64,000 nucleotides of DNA from Armillaria gallica (lineage: Eukaryota; Basidiomycota; Agaricomycetes; Agaricales; Physalacriaceae), in contig JBANDB010000012.1 of the NCBI GenBank assembly GCA_037576215.1, positions 1,674,001 to 1,738,000 on the forward strand, read 5' to 3'. Positions within the stretch are counted from its first letter, which is position 1, and every line of letters starts with the position of its first letter. Below are positions 12,340-24,901 of the stretch, piece by piece. The position numbers were made by a program, and so were the translations under genes. The notes under the pieces were generated by a model, which worked only from the letters and a program-made list of their open reading frames with translations, ran no database searches and was not told the DNA's origin.

Positions 12340-15300
12340 CTATCGACTGGTTCTAGATTGGCTCGACCGCCCAGATAATAACCGTCTCGCATTCGGATGA
12401 ACTCCTTCTTCAACAGCAGCTTCATGCCAGTCTGAGTTACCACGACGTGCTGTCTCTCCCTTTGGGTCAACTTCAACTGCAACTCCCTGGGCACCTCCGT
12501 ACAGTGCGTTGCGAGCCACCTCCGCCATTGACTTCTGGCGTTCTGAAGTGGTCACTTTGGCCTCGCGGAACCGGTTTAGTATCACATTCCGCTCCTGCGG
12601 GGCACTTCGTCTCACTTCCTCAACCCCGTCTAATATGCGTGTACTTCTTCTTTGACGCTGCTCCTGGTGTTTACTAGAATGGGACCGGATGCTTTTCCAA
12701 GCGCCGTTCATAGGATGGGACATGAGACCAACAATTCCTGCCGAGGGCTTCATGGCTGCGTTCGCAACTAGAGATTTATTTCAAATCATGATCCAGGAAA
12801 GAATCCAGGGCAAACTTACAACTACGAGCAGATCCTTTGATTGCCCCAACAAATCCATCTTTCTGGGCGCCTTTGATGGGCTCACGTACAAGTCCCGTAA
12901 CTCCGTCATACCAGCCATACACAAACCCCTGCGCAGATAAGTGACTATCGACAAACGATTTACATAAAGCTAACCTTTCCAGCTTCTTTGAGCCCGCTGC
13001 TAAAATTAGTTACCTTCCCAGGTTCTCTTATTTGAGAACCATACAACTTCGGCGCATTTTGAAAACCATCATGTATACTCGTTACGATCCTCATGGCTCC
13101 TGACGAAGAACTTGAGGCTAGCTGAGACGAGTTTGAACGAGTACGGACCTTGTGGAAGGGCAGTTGCCGTCTGTATGATGCCGGAAACGGGGGAACTGTC
13201 AGACAACGTCAGCACGTAACTATGAATGAAATGTACAGGAGGAACGAACTAGAAGATCTTCGCAACCCCGGCACAAGAATGGGTGATCGTCCAAAACACT
13301 GCACTTGACCCGCCGGTTATAGGATCCGAAACGCCTTTGCGTAAGTTGTACTCCTTGGAACCTACCAAGCAGAATTATGCGTATGCATAAGCAACGAGAC
13401 TATGCTATTTCACATACGATGCACATCCAATTTTCCCACATCAAGTTCCCGTGCATCTACCAACACCTGCGCGGCGAAGGCACTAAGCTTTAAGCACTGC
13501 CGTAATAGAATTTTAACTCGGGAAAGAAGAAGAGAAAATGGATTCGAAGCCTACGTGTTTCGCGGACCACCAGACCGCTATCCGCGAAGGATCCAAGTCG
13601 CATCTCATGTTCTTCAAAGGAAGATGGCGATAGAAGCTATCCACACCACGGTTGACGCCGTCCTACATGAAAGCGAGAGTTAGTTTCAGATAGTACATAG
13701 AAAGTAGTTTGCTAACCTCATGCAGGATCTGTTCTGCCATCTTTCCAGCGCCACTTTTCGCAGCAGGGCTAATAGCAAAGATAATGGCATCTTTTAGGCT
13801 ATCCACCGTGAGGCTCTTCGGAGGGATCGGCGCAGGTCCAGCCCCGGCCTTATGAATCATATTTCCCCAAAACCCTTGGTCACCAAAGAACGGGACAACG
13901 ACAGTCGGAAGTCCCTTGGATAGCCCTGCTGCAGTGGTTCCTGCACCGCCGTGATGAACAACTGCTGCAACGCGGCGGTTAGCAAAAAGCCAGTCGTGCG
14001 GTATATTCCCAAGAATGAAAATATGCGATGGAATGGCGATGCCTCCAAGGCCTCCCTGGAAATTATGTACGCGTAAGCAAATGTCACAAGTGAAAAAGGA
14101 ATAGCTTGTACCCATCCAGCAGACACAAGGGCTCGAACACCGGCTTGCTTTGTGGCTGCAAATATGGTGGCTTCGAAACGATTTCATTTCAGATTGGTGT
14201 GAACGTAAACGAAGACTACAACAACGCACCTGTCATTGTAGCAGGGTCATCTACCACGACTGAACCGAATCTGAGAGTAAATGAGATCCAAGGGCAGGCT
14301 ATGAACTGAATATAATACATACCCTATGTATATGGGTGCATCACCGGCCGCCAGGAATGCGGCAAGATCATCTGGCGGTGTATAATCCGTGGCCAAGTCC
14401 AAAAAATAAAAGCCAACAACATCTATTGATGACTGATGTTAGATAAAGAAGGTGGTTGCGCTTCTAACTGACCGATATGGTTCTTCCAGTCTTTCGGTTT
14501 TGGTACGAGAGCTGGGCTCATACAGTATGTCCACGGGATCTTGCAAGTATCAAGGGCACCTGAGCCCGATCTCAAGGAAAGAGGTGCCAAGCCAAGCGTC
14601 CGCGTACGCAATTTATTGATGATGTCGCCCATTCTTCAGAGTAACGTTAGCAGAAACCAATGCGATTCGTGAGATAATCCGACCCTTGCCAAGTGAGAAT
14701 TTCAGCAAGCGGGTATGTCAGATAATTTGTGAGGCCTTTTCCTGCATTGGAATCGTTGACATTGACAAGAGGATGAGGGAACGCTGACGTCCCGCTCCTA
14801 CGACGGATGTCAATCAGCTTATAAGAGATATGAGAGCTATACGAGCCTCACCATGGCATAGCTATAGATATTGGAGATCACTGTTAATACTAAGGCATTC
14901 ATATCAGAGGAATCCACTGACTAAACGATAATAAAAGTGGAATTCCCAATGCTTCGGCGCAATGAATGTGGGCGAAAGACGGAGGATTCGCTATAATGGC
15001 ATCAGCAGCAAACATTCTCCATGTTCGAGGGCACGGTGAATGGCATGAAAGCCAGCATCCCTTAATCATCTCAGCAAGCATTGTCCGCTTCTTTGGTATA
15101 TCGCCATTAGTTAGAGAATCCACGCCGGGAATTAGCCCAGGATCTAAGACATTATTGTCAGCCTTATAGATTGTATATCACCACGTCGTGGCGTACTCTT
15201 TACCATATAGCTCATTAGGTCTTGCGGATTTCCTCCAATATCAAAGAACTCTAACCCATGTTCTGTAACAAAGGATCTGAACGTCTCGTGTGACGCTACT

Positions 15301-15832
15301 CGTATGCGATGGCCGTCTTTTCTTAATCTCTTTCCTAGAGCAACGTAAGGCTGCACGTCTCCTGCGAATCGCTTAATTAGCAATTTATTTGAATCCAAGC
15401 TGGTAACGAACTAACCGCGGCTTCCTACAATCATTATCACGATGTTCATCTTGGGGAAACTTTTCCACTCTCGGTCAACAGCGAATTCCTTGACATCCGG
15501 TGCATGATCTTCTGGGAGGTCGGGAAGTTCGTGGTTCAGGTTGAGGGAAACTGAAATTCGACCATCTGGGGCAATAAATGCAGATGATCTCAGTCCCTTC
15601 CCTGCCGCAATATACCTGCCGTATGCTAGTATAGTGTGAGCTCCGTAAACGATGTCGAACGCGAGAATAACCTACATATATCAGGACCGGCCTGAACGTC
15701 ATTCACAGAGTCGACAATTGTGTTTTCGCTGGACTGAGATGAATCAGTCACGGTGTACATAGGAAGTAATGAAGCGTCCTCGTCAGCCTCGTCGAATTCG
15801 CGCATATGAAGCGGGAGAGTTTCGTTTGCCAT
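12340..15832 (-). CDS. UDP-glycosyltransferase (GT1/GT28, sterol-glucosyltransferase type), copy 1
   Basis: Predicted to transfer sugar from a UDP-sugar to a lipid or sterol-like acceptor. Start MANETLPLHM at 15832 (an in-frame ATG at 15862 is possible). Exons solved by hand: 15832-15672, 15615-15416, 15361-15197, 15143-14922, a 10-base microexon 14861-14852, 14797-14684, 14633-14473, 14422-14323, 14270-14230, 14170-14112, 14055-13717, then several C-terminal exons from 13662. Motifs: [16 protein letters not shown] (N-terminal GT28 signature), [65 protein letters not shown] (donor-binding) and FFGDQGFWG. The C-terminal part (AWKSIRSHSS) is the usual fungal extension. An in-frame TAG at 12342-12340 removes about 28 residues kept in copy 2. 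Catalytic parts look intact. Confidence 0.82.
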
Positions 15833-15869
15833 GATGGTAGCTGCAAGTAGAAATGTGGCCAATCCACTA

Positions 15870-17035
15870 CAATTGCTCGACGCCTGCTCATTTGTACTTT
15901 AAATAACTTGGGCGAGTCCGAATCCGAGTGCGAGATTGGCGCCTGGCATGTGCCAAGCCAGGCAAACTTGAGCCAGTGCCATAACACAGGTTGATTGTCT
16001 GCCTGATTGCCCCCCTCGAAGGCTCCATGCTTCGTGATTTGACATCTACGTGTGCTCTGCACCGATTGCCATCCCTGCGTTCCTCACGATTATCGTGGAA
16101 CCCCGGCGCCTAGTCGAATATCCCCAAATTTCTGCGAGGATAATTTCCGAGGCTGTGTCAAGTCGGCAACTGTACAGTACACCGGCCATTGCCGAACTTC
16201 CCTTCTGAGCGTACATCATCGCCTCCAGAACAACGTGTTAACTCACCTCTTCGGAGAGTATGGCTTCGCTTGTGAGCGTTGAAAATTATTTACAGACTAC
16301 CGATGTATCGACCCCGGATCTCGAAGGCCTTTAAGTGGACCCTAGGTTAGGGAAAGGCCCCGGAGCCGGTAGCTCTGAAAATGCGGAATTACCTTGACGT
16401 GACGACGCCAAAACTCTGAGATGCAATTGTCTTGATTGTATTGTCGATGCACAAGTTAGCGGTCGAACGACCAAGATGGACTACACCCACTACCGGGCGT
16501 GAAAATAGACTGTCTCGCATGTGTATGGCAGACGTCGACCCTCGAGGTGACCGCGAAACATTGCTACCGAGTGCTGAAAAATGTGTACAAGGTACCGATG
16601 TACCGACCTTAAGGAGGGACTGCAGATGGCAGTCCTGGAGGCCTTCAACTGGACGCTAGGTTCTACCCAGCAACTTATTGTTGACCGTGAGCTCGGCCTA
16701 GGGTTCGGTTGGAGGTATCAGTGGATAATTAAGTATGTGATTGTGATACTAGAGCGTTAGTGTACCAATCATGTATTATCTACGCCCGGCGTTCACAGTA
16801 GTGGGACCGTGCCGTGTAATACTACCTAGTACCTACCTACCTACCTACCATATTGGGGATTTGTTTACCCTTGGTTTGCCCCGGGCCGGTTCATTGAATA
16901 AGTAAGTGTCGAATTCCGTGCCCATAATTATCAAGGTTCCCTAGGCCCTGGCGTGTTTCGTCAGCAGTGTTATTGTGCGTGCACCTGCCGTCCCGAGTAC
17001 ATTTCGGTAAGTCCCACAACACTGCCTCCCTTCTC
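15870..17035. other. Intergenic stretch between the two glycosyltransferase genes
   Basis: No gene recognised. The part 16370-16700 carries short frames only. A CCTA microsatellite lies near 16825-16850. The region has no counterpart upstream of copy 2, so it is not part of the duplicated unit. Confidence 0.4.
16822..16850. repeat. CCTA tetranucleotide microsatellite
   Basis: Imperfect then perfect run of about six CCTA units (ACTACCTAGTACCTACCTAC and onward). Confidence 0.85.
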
Positions 17036-17040
17036 TGATC

Positions 17041-17245
17041 ATGGATCTTCCCCTCACATCTCAATTGGAGGAGGAAATGGCGCAGATACCGGATTATCTG
17101 AACGTTATCCGATATGATCCCCGCAGGCGCGTTTCACATTCAGTTAAAAGCTATGTAGTAGTTCCCGGATAGCTGACAATCGACCCGTCCATCAACTGAT
17201 TTTCTAGCTTCTACAAGGGCCTTGTCCGCTTGTGGCTCGGCCCAA
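17041..17245 (+). pseudogene. Internal fragment of an F-box gene
   Basis: Matches the intact F-box gene over about 8890-9095: CTCACATCTCAATTGGAGGA against TTCACATCTCAATACGAAGA, and CTACAAGGGCCTTGTCCGCT against TTGCAAGGGCCTTGTCCGCT. The frame is broken (TAG within CTATGTAGTAG and CCGGATAGC) and both ends of the gene are missing. It lies tail-to-tail against the second glycosyltransferase. Confidence 0.65.
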
Positions 17246-17336
17246 GTCATCTCGAATAAAACTGTGCACCCAAGAATACTGTCAGTGAGGCAAATACATG
17301 AACAATATACATCTGGCTAGGAACTTCACACGAGCA

Positions 17337-20300
17337 TTATCCATAGGTATTTTCTATGCGTTCGGAAATTCCGCGCTCGTAACCTCTCTGCTCCGCCAAA
17401 GAAAGCTGTTTGGCTATTTCCATGTCCCTAAGAAAAACAGCTTCATCCTGATCTGACTGCGACCAACGTGCTTCCGTGGGGTTCGACTCGGACGATGACC
17501 GTTTCGCATCCTGAGCATCAGCTTCGCACCAGTCCGAGTCGCCTTGGCCCGATGTCTCCACGCTTGGATCAAATTCTAAAGCCGCATCTTCTGCAACATC
17601 TTCGTATAGCACGCTGCGAGCTGCCTCCGACATAGCCTTCTGTCGTTCCGATGTGGTAGCTTTGGCCTCACGGAACCTCCTTAATATAAAGTTCCGCTCC
17701 TCCGAGGTGCTCCGTTTCACCTCCTCAACCCCGTCGGATATGCGCGTACTTCTTTGATGCTCCTCTTGCTTTCTGCTAGAATCAGACCGAATGCTTTTCC
17801 AAGCACCATTCATGGGATGGGCGACGAGGCCAACAATTCCTGCTGCAGGCTTCATGGTTACGTTAACGACTAAAAGGTCGTTTCAAATCATGATGCATAA
17901 TAAGATCTAAGGAAGACTTACAGCTTCGAGCAGACCCTTTAATTGCGCCAATAAAACCATCTTTCTGCGCGCCTTTGATGGGCTCACGCACAAGTCCCGT
18001 AATTCCGTCGTAATAGCCGTATACAAATCCCTGCGCAAGTCAGTGACTATCGACAGGCGAATCATCGTAAAGCTGACCTTTCCAGCTTCCTTAAGCCCGC
18101 TCTGAAAATCGGTTACCTTCCCGGGTTCTCTGACTTGGGAACCGTACAGCTTTGGCATATTCTGGAAGCCATCTTGTATATTTGTAACAATCTTCATTAC
18201 TCCTGAGGAAAAAGTTATCGAGGGTAGCTACAAAGGGTCTGAACAGGCACGGACCTTGTGGAATGGCCGTTGTCGTCTGTATGATACCAGAAATGGGAGA
18301 ACTGATAGCCTACATCAGCACGCAACACTGAATGGAATCTACACAAGAAACGTACTAGAAGATCTTCGCAATTCCAGCATAATAATGAGTAACCGTCCAA
18401 AAAATCGCACTTGAGCCGCCAGTCAAGGGATCCGAAACGCCTTTGCGCAAGTTGTAATCCTTAGACCCTGCCAGAAGCATGTGTATGCATGTGGAGCAAG
18501 AAGAGTATGCTGGTTTACATACGATGTGTATCCAAGCTTCCCATATCAAGCTCTCGTGCATCTACCAAGACCTGCGCGGCAAACGCACTAAGCTTCAGGC
18601 ACTGCGATAAAACAAATCCGATTCAAGAAACGAAAAGGGAAACAAATTCAAAGCCTACGTGTTTCGTGGACCACCAGACCGCTATCCGGGAAAGATCCAA
18701 GTCGCATCTCATGTTCTTCAAAGGAAGATGGCGATAGAAGCTCTCCGCACCACGGTTGACGCCATCCTAAGTAAAGCCGACAGTCAGTACTAGATAGAAT
18801 TCCGCAAGTGTTCGACTAACGTCATGCCGGATCTGTTCAGACATCCTTCGAGCGGCACTCTTTGCAGTAGGGCTGATAGCAAAGGTGATTGCATCCTTTA
18901 GGCTATTGACCGTGAGACTCTTGGGAGGAATCGGTGTAGGTCCTGCCCCGGCTTTATGGATCATATTTCCCCAAAACCCTTGGTCACCAAAGAACGGAAT
19001 AACGACAGTCGGAAGTCCTTTGGATAGCCCTACTGCGGTGGTTCCTGCACCGCCGTGATGAACAACTGCCGCTACGCGGCCGTTAGCGAAAAGCCAGTCA
19101 TGCGGTATATTCCCAAGAATGAAAATGTGTGACGGGATGGCGACGCCTCCGAGACCTCCCTGAAAGGCATTGAGCGTAAGTGAATATGACAGGTGAAAAG
19201 AACTATGCGTACCCATCCAGCAGATACAAGAGCGCGAACACCAGCTTGCTTTGTAGCTTCAAATATGGTACCTTCAAAACCATTTCAGATTTGTGTGCAT
19301 GAATAATAAGGATATAAGGACATACTCGTCATCTTAGCTGGATCATCCACCACGACTGAACCGAACCTGCCGGTAAATAAGACCCAAGGGCAAACTATGA
19401 ACTGAACACATACCCTATGTATATCGGTGCATCACCGGCGGCCAGGAATGCGGCCAGGTCATTTGGCGGTGTATAATTCGTAGCCAGATCCAGAAAATAA
19501 AAGCCTACAATATCTGGAGGGGAGAAGGGTTAGCTATACGAGGTGAGCTTGCTTCTAACTGACCAATATGGTTCTTCCAATCCTTCGGTTTGGGTACTAG
19601 AGCTGGGCTCATGCAATAGGTCCATGGTATCTTGCAGGTATCAACGACACCAGGTCCGGATCGCAAGGAAAGAGGTGCCAAGCCGAGGGTTCGTGTACGC
19701 AATTTATTGATGATGTCACCCATTCTTCAAAGTAACGTTAGCACAAACCAATGCTTCGCGAGATAATCTAACCCTTGCCAAGTGAGAATTTCAGCAAGCG
19801 GGTATGTCAGATAATTTGTTAGGCCTTGTCCTGCATTCGAGTCTTTGACATTGACAAGAGGATGAGGGAATGCTGTGGTCGCGCTCCTACGACAGATGGC
19901 AATCAGCTTGTAAGAGACATGAGAGGTATGCGAGCCTTACCATGGCATTGCTAGAGATAAATGTTAGTACTGAGGTATTCATATCGGAGGAATCCACCGA
20001 CTGAACGATAATAGAAGTGGAATTCCCAATGCTTCGGCACAATGAATATGAGCGAAAGATGGAGGATTTGCTATGATGGCGTCGGTGGTAAACGTTCTCC
20101 CTGTGCGAGGGCAAGGTGAGCAACATGAAAGCCAGCATCCGTTGATCATCTCAGCGAGCATCGTCCGCTTCCTTGGTATATCGCCATTAGTTAGGGAATC
20201 CACACCAGGTATCAGCCCAGGATCTATGACAGAGTACAAAGGTTAGTTTCCACTTATCATACATACCATGTCGCGACGTACTCTTCACCATATAGCTCAT

Positions 20301-20901
20301 TAGGTCTTGCGGATTTCCTCCAATGTCGAAGAACTCTAACCCGTGTTCTGTAACAAAGGATCTGAACGTCTCGTGCGACGCTATTCGTATGCGATGACCA
20401 TCCTTCATCAATCTCTTTCCTAGAGCAACGTAGGGTTGCACATCGCCTGTAACTTCCTAATCAGCCATTGATTCGTGTCGAAATTAGTAATAGACTAACC
20501 GCGGCTTCCTACGATCATGATAACAATATTCATCTTAGGGAACCTTCTCCATTCTCGATCAACAGCAAATTCCTTGACGTCCAGTGCATGATCCTCTGGA
20601 AGGTCGGGGAGCTTGTGCTTCAGGTCGAGGGAAACTGAAATTCGACCGTCTGGTGTAATAAATGCGGACGATACCAGACCCTTCCCAGCAGCGATATACT
20701 TGCCGTATGCTAGTATAGTGTGAGCTCTGTAAGCGACGTCGAACGCGAGAGTAACCTACATATATCAGGATCAGTCTGGACGTCCTTCACATCGACAAAT
20801 TCCATATTGTCACTGGACCGAGATGAAGCCGTATCTTTAGGAAGTATTGGAACGTCCTCGTCCATTTCCTTCATGTGAAACGGGTGAGATTCGTTCGCCA
20901 T
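17337..20901 (-). CDS. UDP-glycosyltransferase (GT1/GT28, sterol-glucosyltransferase type), copy 2
   Basis: Tandem paralog of the gene at 12340-15832, with the same exon layout including the 10-base microexon (19950-19941) encoding part of T-M-P-W. Start [13 protein letters not shown] at 20901. Motifs [34 protein letters not shown] (after splicing), [34 protein letters not shown] and [10 protein letters not shown] are present. The C-terminal region is complete here: [27 protein letters not shown] and the terminal [17 protein letters not shown], a ubiquitin-interacting-motif-like helix seen in this family. Stop at 17337. No frame break was found. It likely acts on lipid or sterol-like acceptors; substrate not determinable. 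Confidence 0.83.
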
Positions 20902-20904
20902 GAT

Positions 20905-21590
20905 GGTGGTGGTGTGTATAGCTAAGTTGTTGAATCTTACACAGCCACTGACTGCGTCGTTGCGGAGATGACATCACAGTTGCCGGCGGCATCTTGCTCT
21001 GAACAGCAACCGAACCTCCAATAGCCCTAAGCCTTCGACCTTCGGGTGTTTTGACAACGTGTATACTGTTCGTGAGAGGCAGTGATCATCGGCGGCAAGC
21101 CGCATAGCCTTTTGCCTAAGGTGCGCCGCCAGCCTCGCTCAACTCAATGAGTTCTTCCATCCCCATTCTGTATCGCATCACACTGCCAGTTACTGACTAC
21201 GAGTAATACTATCGATTCTCATATGATTACAGTATCACAGCTTGGACAAACGGGTTATAATCGTGTACCTGCGAAAGCTACGGATCATTAACTGCAGTTT
21301 GTGAAGAACGACGCTCGAAGCATTACTGAAAGGCTCCCAAAGCAACGAGAAACGTCGATAGATCAACTCGAATCCTATTTTAGATGCGCAGTTGCTACGT
21401 ATGTGTCTTCACCAGGTCACAACCGTTTTACCTCCCAAGGGGTTTGGTTGTACAACAGAAGAGAGCCTCAGATGTTAGCATGTCGGACAGGAACTTGTTC
21501 GTGTGACGTTGGACGCCTCTAAGCCAAATTTCGATGCGAGAGTTCCTGGGGAGAAGGGCGGACGCTAAGAGCGGTGATGCGAAGATTAAG
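20905..21590. other. Intergenic stretch, promoter side of glycosyltransferase copy 2
   Basis: Contains only short frames. No repeat or RNA gene recognised. Confidence 0.4.
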
Positions 21591-21714
21591 CTACAAAAAA
21601 GAGGCGCGGATTGATATCGGGGTCATGAAGGATACGAGAGTATGCTCTAGAGGTTTTCGGTGAAAGACGTCCCTGGTATTGCGCCATAACATCTCCGGTC
21701 TTGTCCTTAGTTTA

Positions 21715-23500
21715 TCAAAGGGCTGCAGGAATTGTTGCCACTGCCAAGTCGTGCTTCGAGTCTCTCCATAGCAATCATGTCTGCGTACGGATGTCCAAGA
21801 ACACCACCGATAGCATCCGGACCCTCTTCGTAGTCCCACCTCCATGAGTCAACGACTTCCGCAGCCCCGCTAAACTGCATCACCTTCGCAACAGCTAGTC
21901 GAATGTTGCAGAGGTCCGGCGATGGCAGAGGAATATCGCTCTTAAAAGTACCTCCCTCGACACCAAATTTGATTTGCGTTCCGTTTGCAGGTTCGAACGG
22001 AAATATCGGTCCTCCAACTTTGATAAAATAATACCTCCATGTGCCCTATGGTCAACGCTTTCAAACGATGATTGGAGCCGACGGATTTGACGACTTACTT
22101 CGACTTGTACCGCCTCTATTGCCCAACACATCTCGGCAAAGTAGTCATGGGGATCGCTCCAGATGAGCATGCAGTTCTCGGGTCTATTCACCAGATCTGC
22201 GAAACGTTTTGGGAGTCCTTCATCGTCCCAAAACACGGAAAATGCTTCATGTACCAAGGGATTCTGGTAAAAGGGATCAGCATCAGTCGGGGGTAGAGGC
22301 GAGATCGAGAGTCAAACCTCAGGATTCGCGAGCTTAGTTGGGCATATGTGCGCCAACTTGACTTTCACAGTGGGCGTGCCAAGCACGCAGCGCCTGAACT
22401 GAAATAGTAGGTTTGTAACGAGACAATACTTTCCGTCACGCTCTCCAGCCTCAACGAATTATTTAAGTAAATCCAGCGAAACATTAGGCGAGACAATATT
22501 TACCAGCATAATCATTTCCTTTTGGCCAGAGTGACCGCACGTGCCAAGGGTGGCTTGGATCTCTTCCAGAGATTGAAAATGAGGAGTCTGCAAAGTCTCA
22601 CCATCGCCCCGGATGGTAGGCAACATTTGGGAACTCGAAAAGTCGTACACTGAAAGCAAGTATAAATTTGATGAAAACGGCGAAGAAGGATTATACAGAC
22701 TGGCTAAGCCAAGGTGAGTAAAGTACTCATAGGCAAAATTGACTAATGACGACCAGTCCCAATGGTCTTTACAACAGGCCCGCAAAGTGTCCCTGTATTC
22801 TTCAGGGGTAACATTTGTCTGTTCCGACGCATTAGACACTAGAGTCACTAGACGTAAGGACATTCCCCAGACAGCATGGTTCCGGAGACAATACCATAGT
22901 GCAAAATGTCGACGGACACGCCGTTCGCAGCCATGACTTGCCGGATCAGAAGACTGACTTTTGTGGTCAGCTGAAGACCCTTTGATTGCTGAATGAGATG
23001 GTAAAGGAAGCGCCCGGTGCGTAGTAGATCGCCGTTTTGAAAAGGGGTCTATTGCCGTTCAGCCTATAGTACAAGCGCACAGTGGAGACTTACTACAGGA
23101 TAGGGCCTCTGGCATGGAGCATCGAGAAGGCTTGGAATTGTGTGTGGTGTATCGTCGAAGAAGGTGGACAAGAAAACCTTTGCGCGTTCCATGATGAGGG
23201 TTGGACTCGATCTTCAGCTAAGTTCCCATGTCTCAAAGCAAGTACAAATTGACGTTCTGAGACCGCATGAGGTACGACGAAAGCCTCGAGGTAAAAGTCC
23301 TGCATGTCATGCCAGACAACGAAGCATGCAGTCAAGGTAATAGTCAGAGGTGCGCTTGCGCGTCGATGGTGGCGTTAGCGTGGATTATGACTCGCCATGC
23401 GGCAGCCATTGTGGTGGACGCAGCTTGATGGTCGTCGTTTTGTGGTGCAAGAGGGCCACGTGTTTTGGGATTGACTGCGACCGCGACCTGTTATTCTGGT
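21715..23500 (-). pseudogene. Hypothetical multi-exon gene with an in-frame stop
   Basis: Family not recognised. Conserved-looking pieces in order are MTACFVVWHDMQDFYLEAFV (about 23335), LTTKVSLLIRQVMAANGVSV (about 22960), the block 22863-22330 (TPEEYRDTLRACCKDHWDWS.. to LGTPTVKVKLAHICPTKL) and, after a 54-base intron ending CCAG, NPLVHEAFSVFWDDEGLPKR, then a last exon ending near 21715 (MIAMERLEARLGSG). The block 22863-22330 is one continuous frame except for a TAA at 22461-22459 (..SLDLLK stop FVEAGERDGK..), which looks like a nonsense mutation. A fragment of a paralog lies at 39820-40060. Could be functional if that segment is spliced differently. Confidence 0.5.
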
Positions 23501-23730
23501 ATTCATTCCTTGCTCTCCTACTTGGGCAATCTCATTTCGCCTCATGGCCACAATGTTGACAAGTCCGACGAGCAAATTCCTAATTTTTTGGGTTCAACGA
23601 GGCCCCTACATTCAAATCGAAAGTCTGCATATATGCTATTTGGCCACGTCTCTTCAGTCAGTACACGCAAGAATTAACGGTTTCTGGCATCTGGGAGATA
23701 CACGGCTGGTAGTCAATGTGCGTTGGATAT
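23470..23730. repeat. Segment X, paralogous to 51730-51912 plus 52587-52690
   Basis: Non-coding sequence shared with the 51.7-52.7 kb region: GACCGCGACCT, AAGTCCGACGA, GCATATATGCTA, CCACGTCTCT, ACGGCTTCTGGCATCTGGGA (here GTTTCTGGCATCTGGGA) and GTCAATGTGCGTTGG occur in the same order. This copy lacks the 672-base TIR element found in the other copy and so is its empty site (near 23636). Confidence 0.7.
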
Positions 23731-23889
23731 GTATATCGCTCTTCTCATTCATTGACCTTGTGTACACAGTTGATAGGCAGCAGCAACGCGCCTTGATAGG
23801 GTCAATCTGTGCATGGACATCTCTGGATGCGCTCTATATTACCAAAGCCGCTACGCCCAAGCCTACATCATGTCTGCAGAACGCGAGTT

Positions 23890-24760
23890 AGCATTTATGT
23901 CTGTGCGACGCCGAAGAATCTTCGTTTTCTCTCTCGCCCCTTCCATATTTGACACACTCTCGAACGTTGCCCTATAAAAGTCATCAGGTATACTTTCCAC
24001 ATACGCTAGAAGCTCCTTGTAATGCCAGTCCGACATCTCGTACGGTGTCATAATCCTCTTCCAACATCCATCCTTCAGGATCTACCAGAAGCCTCAATGG
24101 ATGACCGCGCTCCCACTCCTCATCGCCATATCCAGGATTCCGAATGTTCGCCAGTCCAATGACAGGGGACCGATTCCCTTCCCGCAGAACGACCGTGACG
24201 TTCCTGGTGCGAATGTCATTGTGCAGCAGCCTCGATAGCACGGAACCCTTCCAGCACTGCGTTATAAATCTTCTTGGTCTCCTGCTCTGAAACGTCGATA
24301 CCCAGCTTGAGCGTCTCCATGCGAATACCGTGGATAAGTCCTTGGACTACATCGGTAATGGGATCAAGAGGAGTAGACTCGGGGGTAATCCGATGACGAA
24401 CGACGCCAAAACTTGACAGGGGATATATCGGCCTCCAGGGGATGCAAAAGCCGATATACAGATAGCTCTGTGTCGTAGCTAGACACCTTCCTAATTAAAG
24501 TACAGACCTTCGACACTCAATCCTCTCAAGGCTCAGTGTCAGGTCGGTTGTTGAATTCATTCATGAGCTCGAACCAATTAGCTTTCACGACTGCATGAAT
24601 ATCATGTACAACGCTTGATTGAAAATAGCCATGGCGCCATATCCATGTTATTCAAGTTGCTGCTGCGATACCCCAGCCTGCGATCGGCTTTGAATGAACA
24701 GTTGGTTGTCGGGGAGTTGTTGAACTAGAAGGACGTAAAAGGTTCGAAGCACCTGGCTAC
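23890..24760 (-). pseudogene. Kinase-like gene relic 1
   Basis: Agaricomycete protein-kinase-like family. Reading the minus strand gives TPLDPITDVVQGLIHGIRM and then, after a frame shift, LLHNDIRTRNVTVVLREGNR with SPVIGLANIRNPGYGDEEWE. LLHND corresponds to the catalytic HxD loop (HND type); VIGLANI stands where the DFG motif (VIIDFGQAD in relatives) should be and lacks the Asp. The upstream part to 24760 keeps family pieces (LVQ/HSK.., NWFELMNE) with stops. First gene of the kinase/F-box/DUF6535 module of copy B. Confidence 0.6.
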
Positions 24761-24789
24761 CCCTCTAAAAATGAGGTCCGCCAATATTA

Positions 24790-24900
24790 CCAGCCGAACT
24801 TCCCATTGAGCTCGTCATTAAGTTTGTTCGCCAAATGTCTGCTGAAGACACGTTGTCTCTTGTATCTTTACCACACAAATTTTATTTAACGGCTCTATTA
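24790..24900 (+). pseudogene. F-box stub next to DUF6535 copy B
   Basis: Encodes LPIELVIKFVRQMSAEDTLS followed by LVSLPHKFYLTAL, matching the first 35 residues of the F-box protein at 8649 (LPNELLIIIVHQISAEDRLS). It ends in the last exon of DUF6535 copy B on the other strand. Stubs in the same place accompany copies C and D. Confidence 0.65.
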
Positions 24901-24901
24901 G

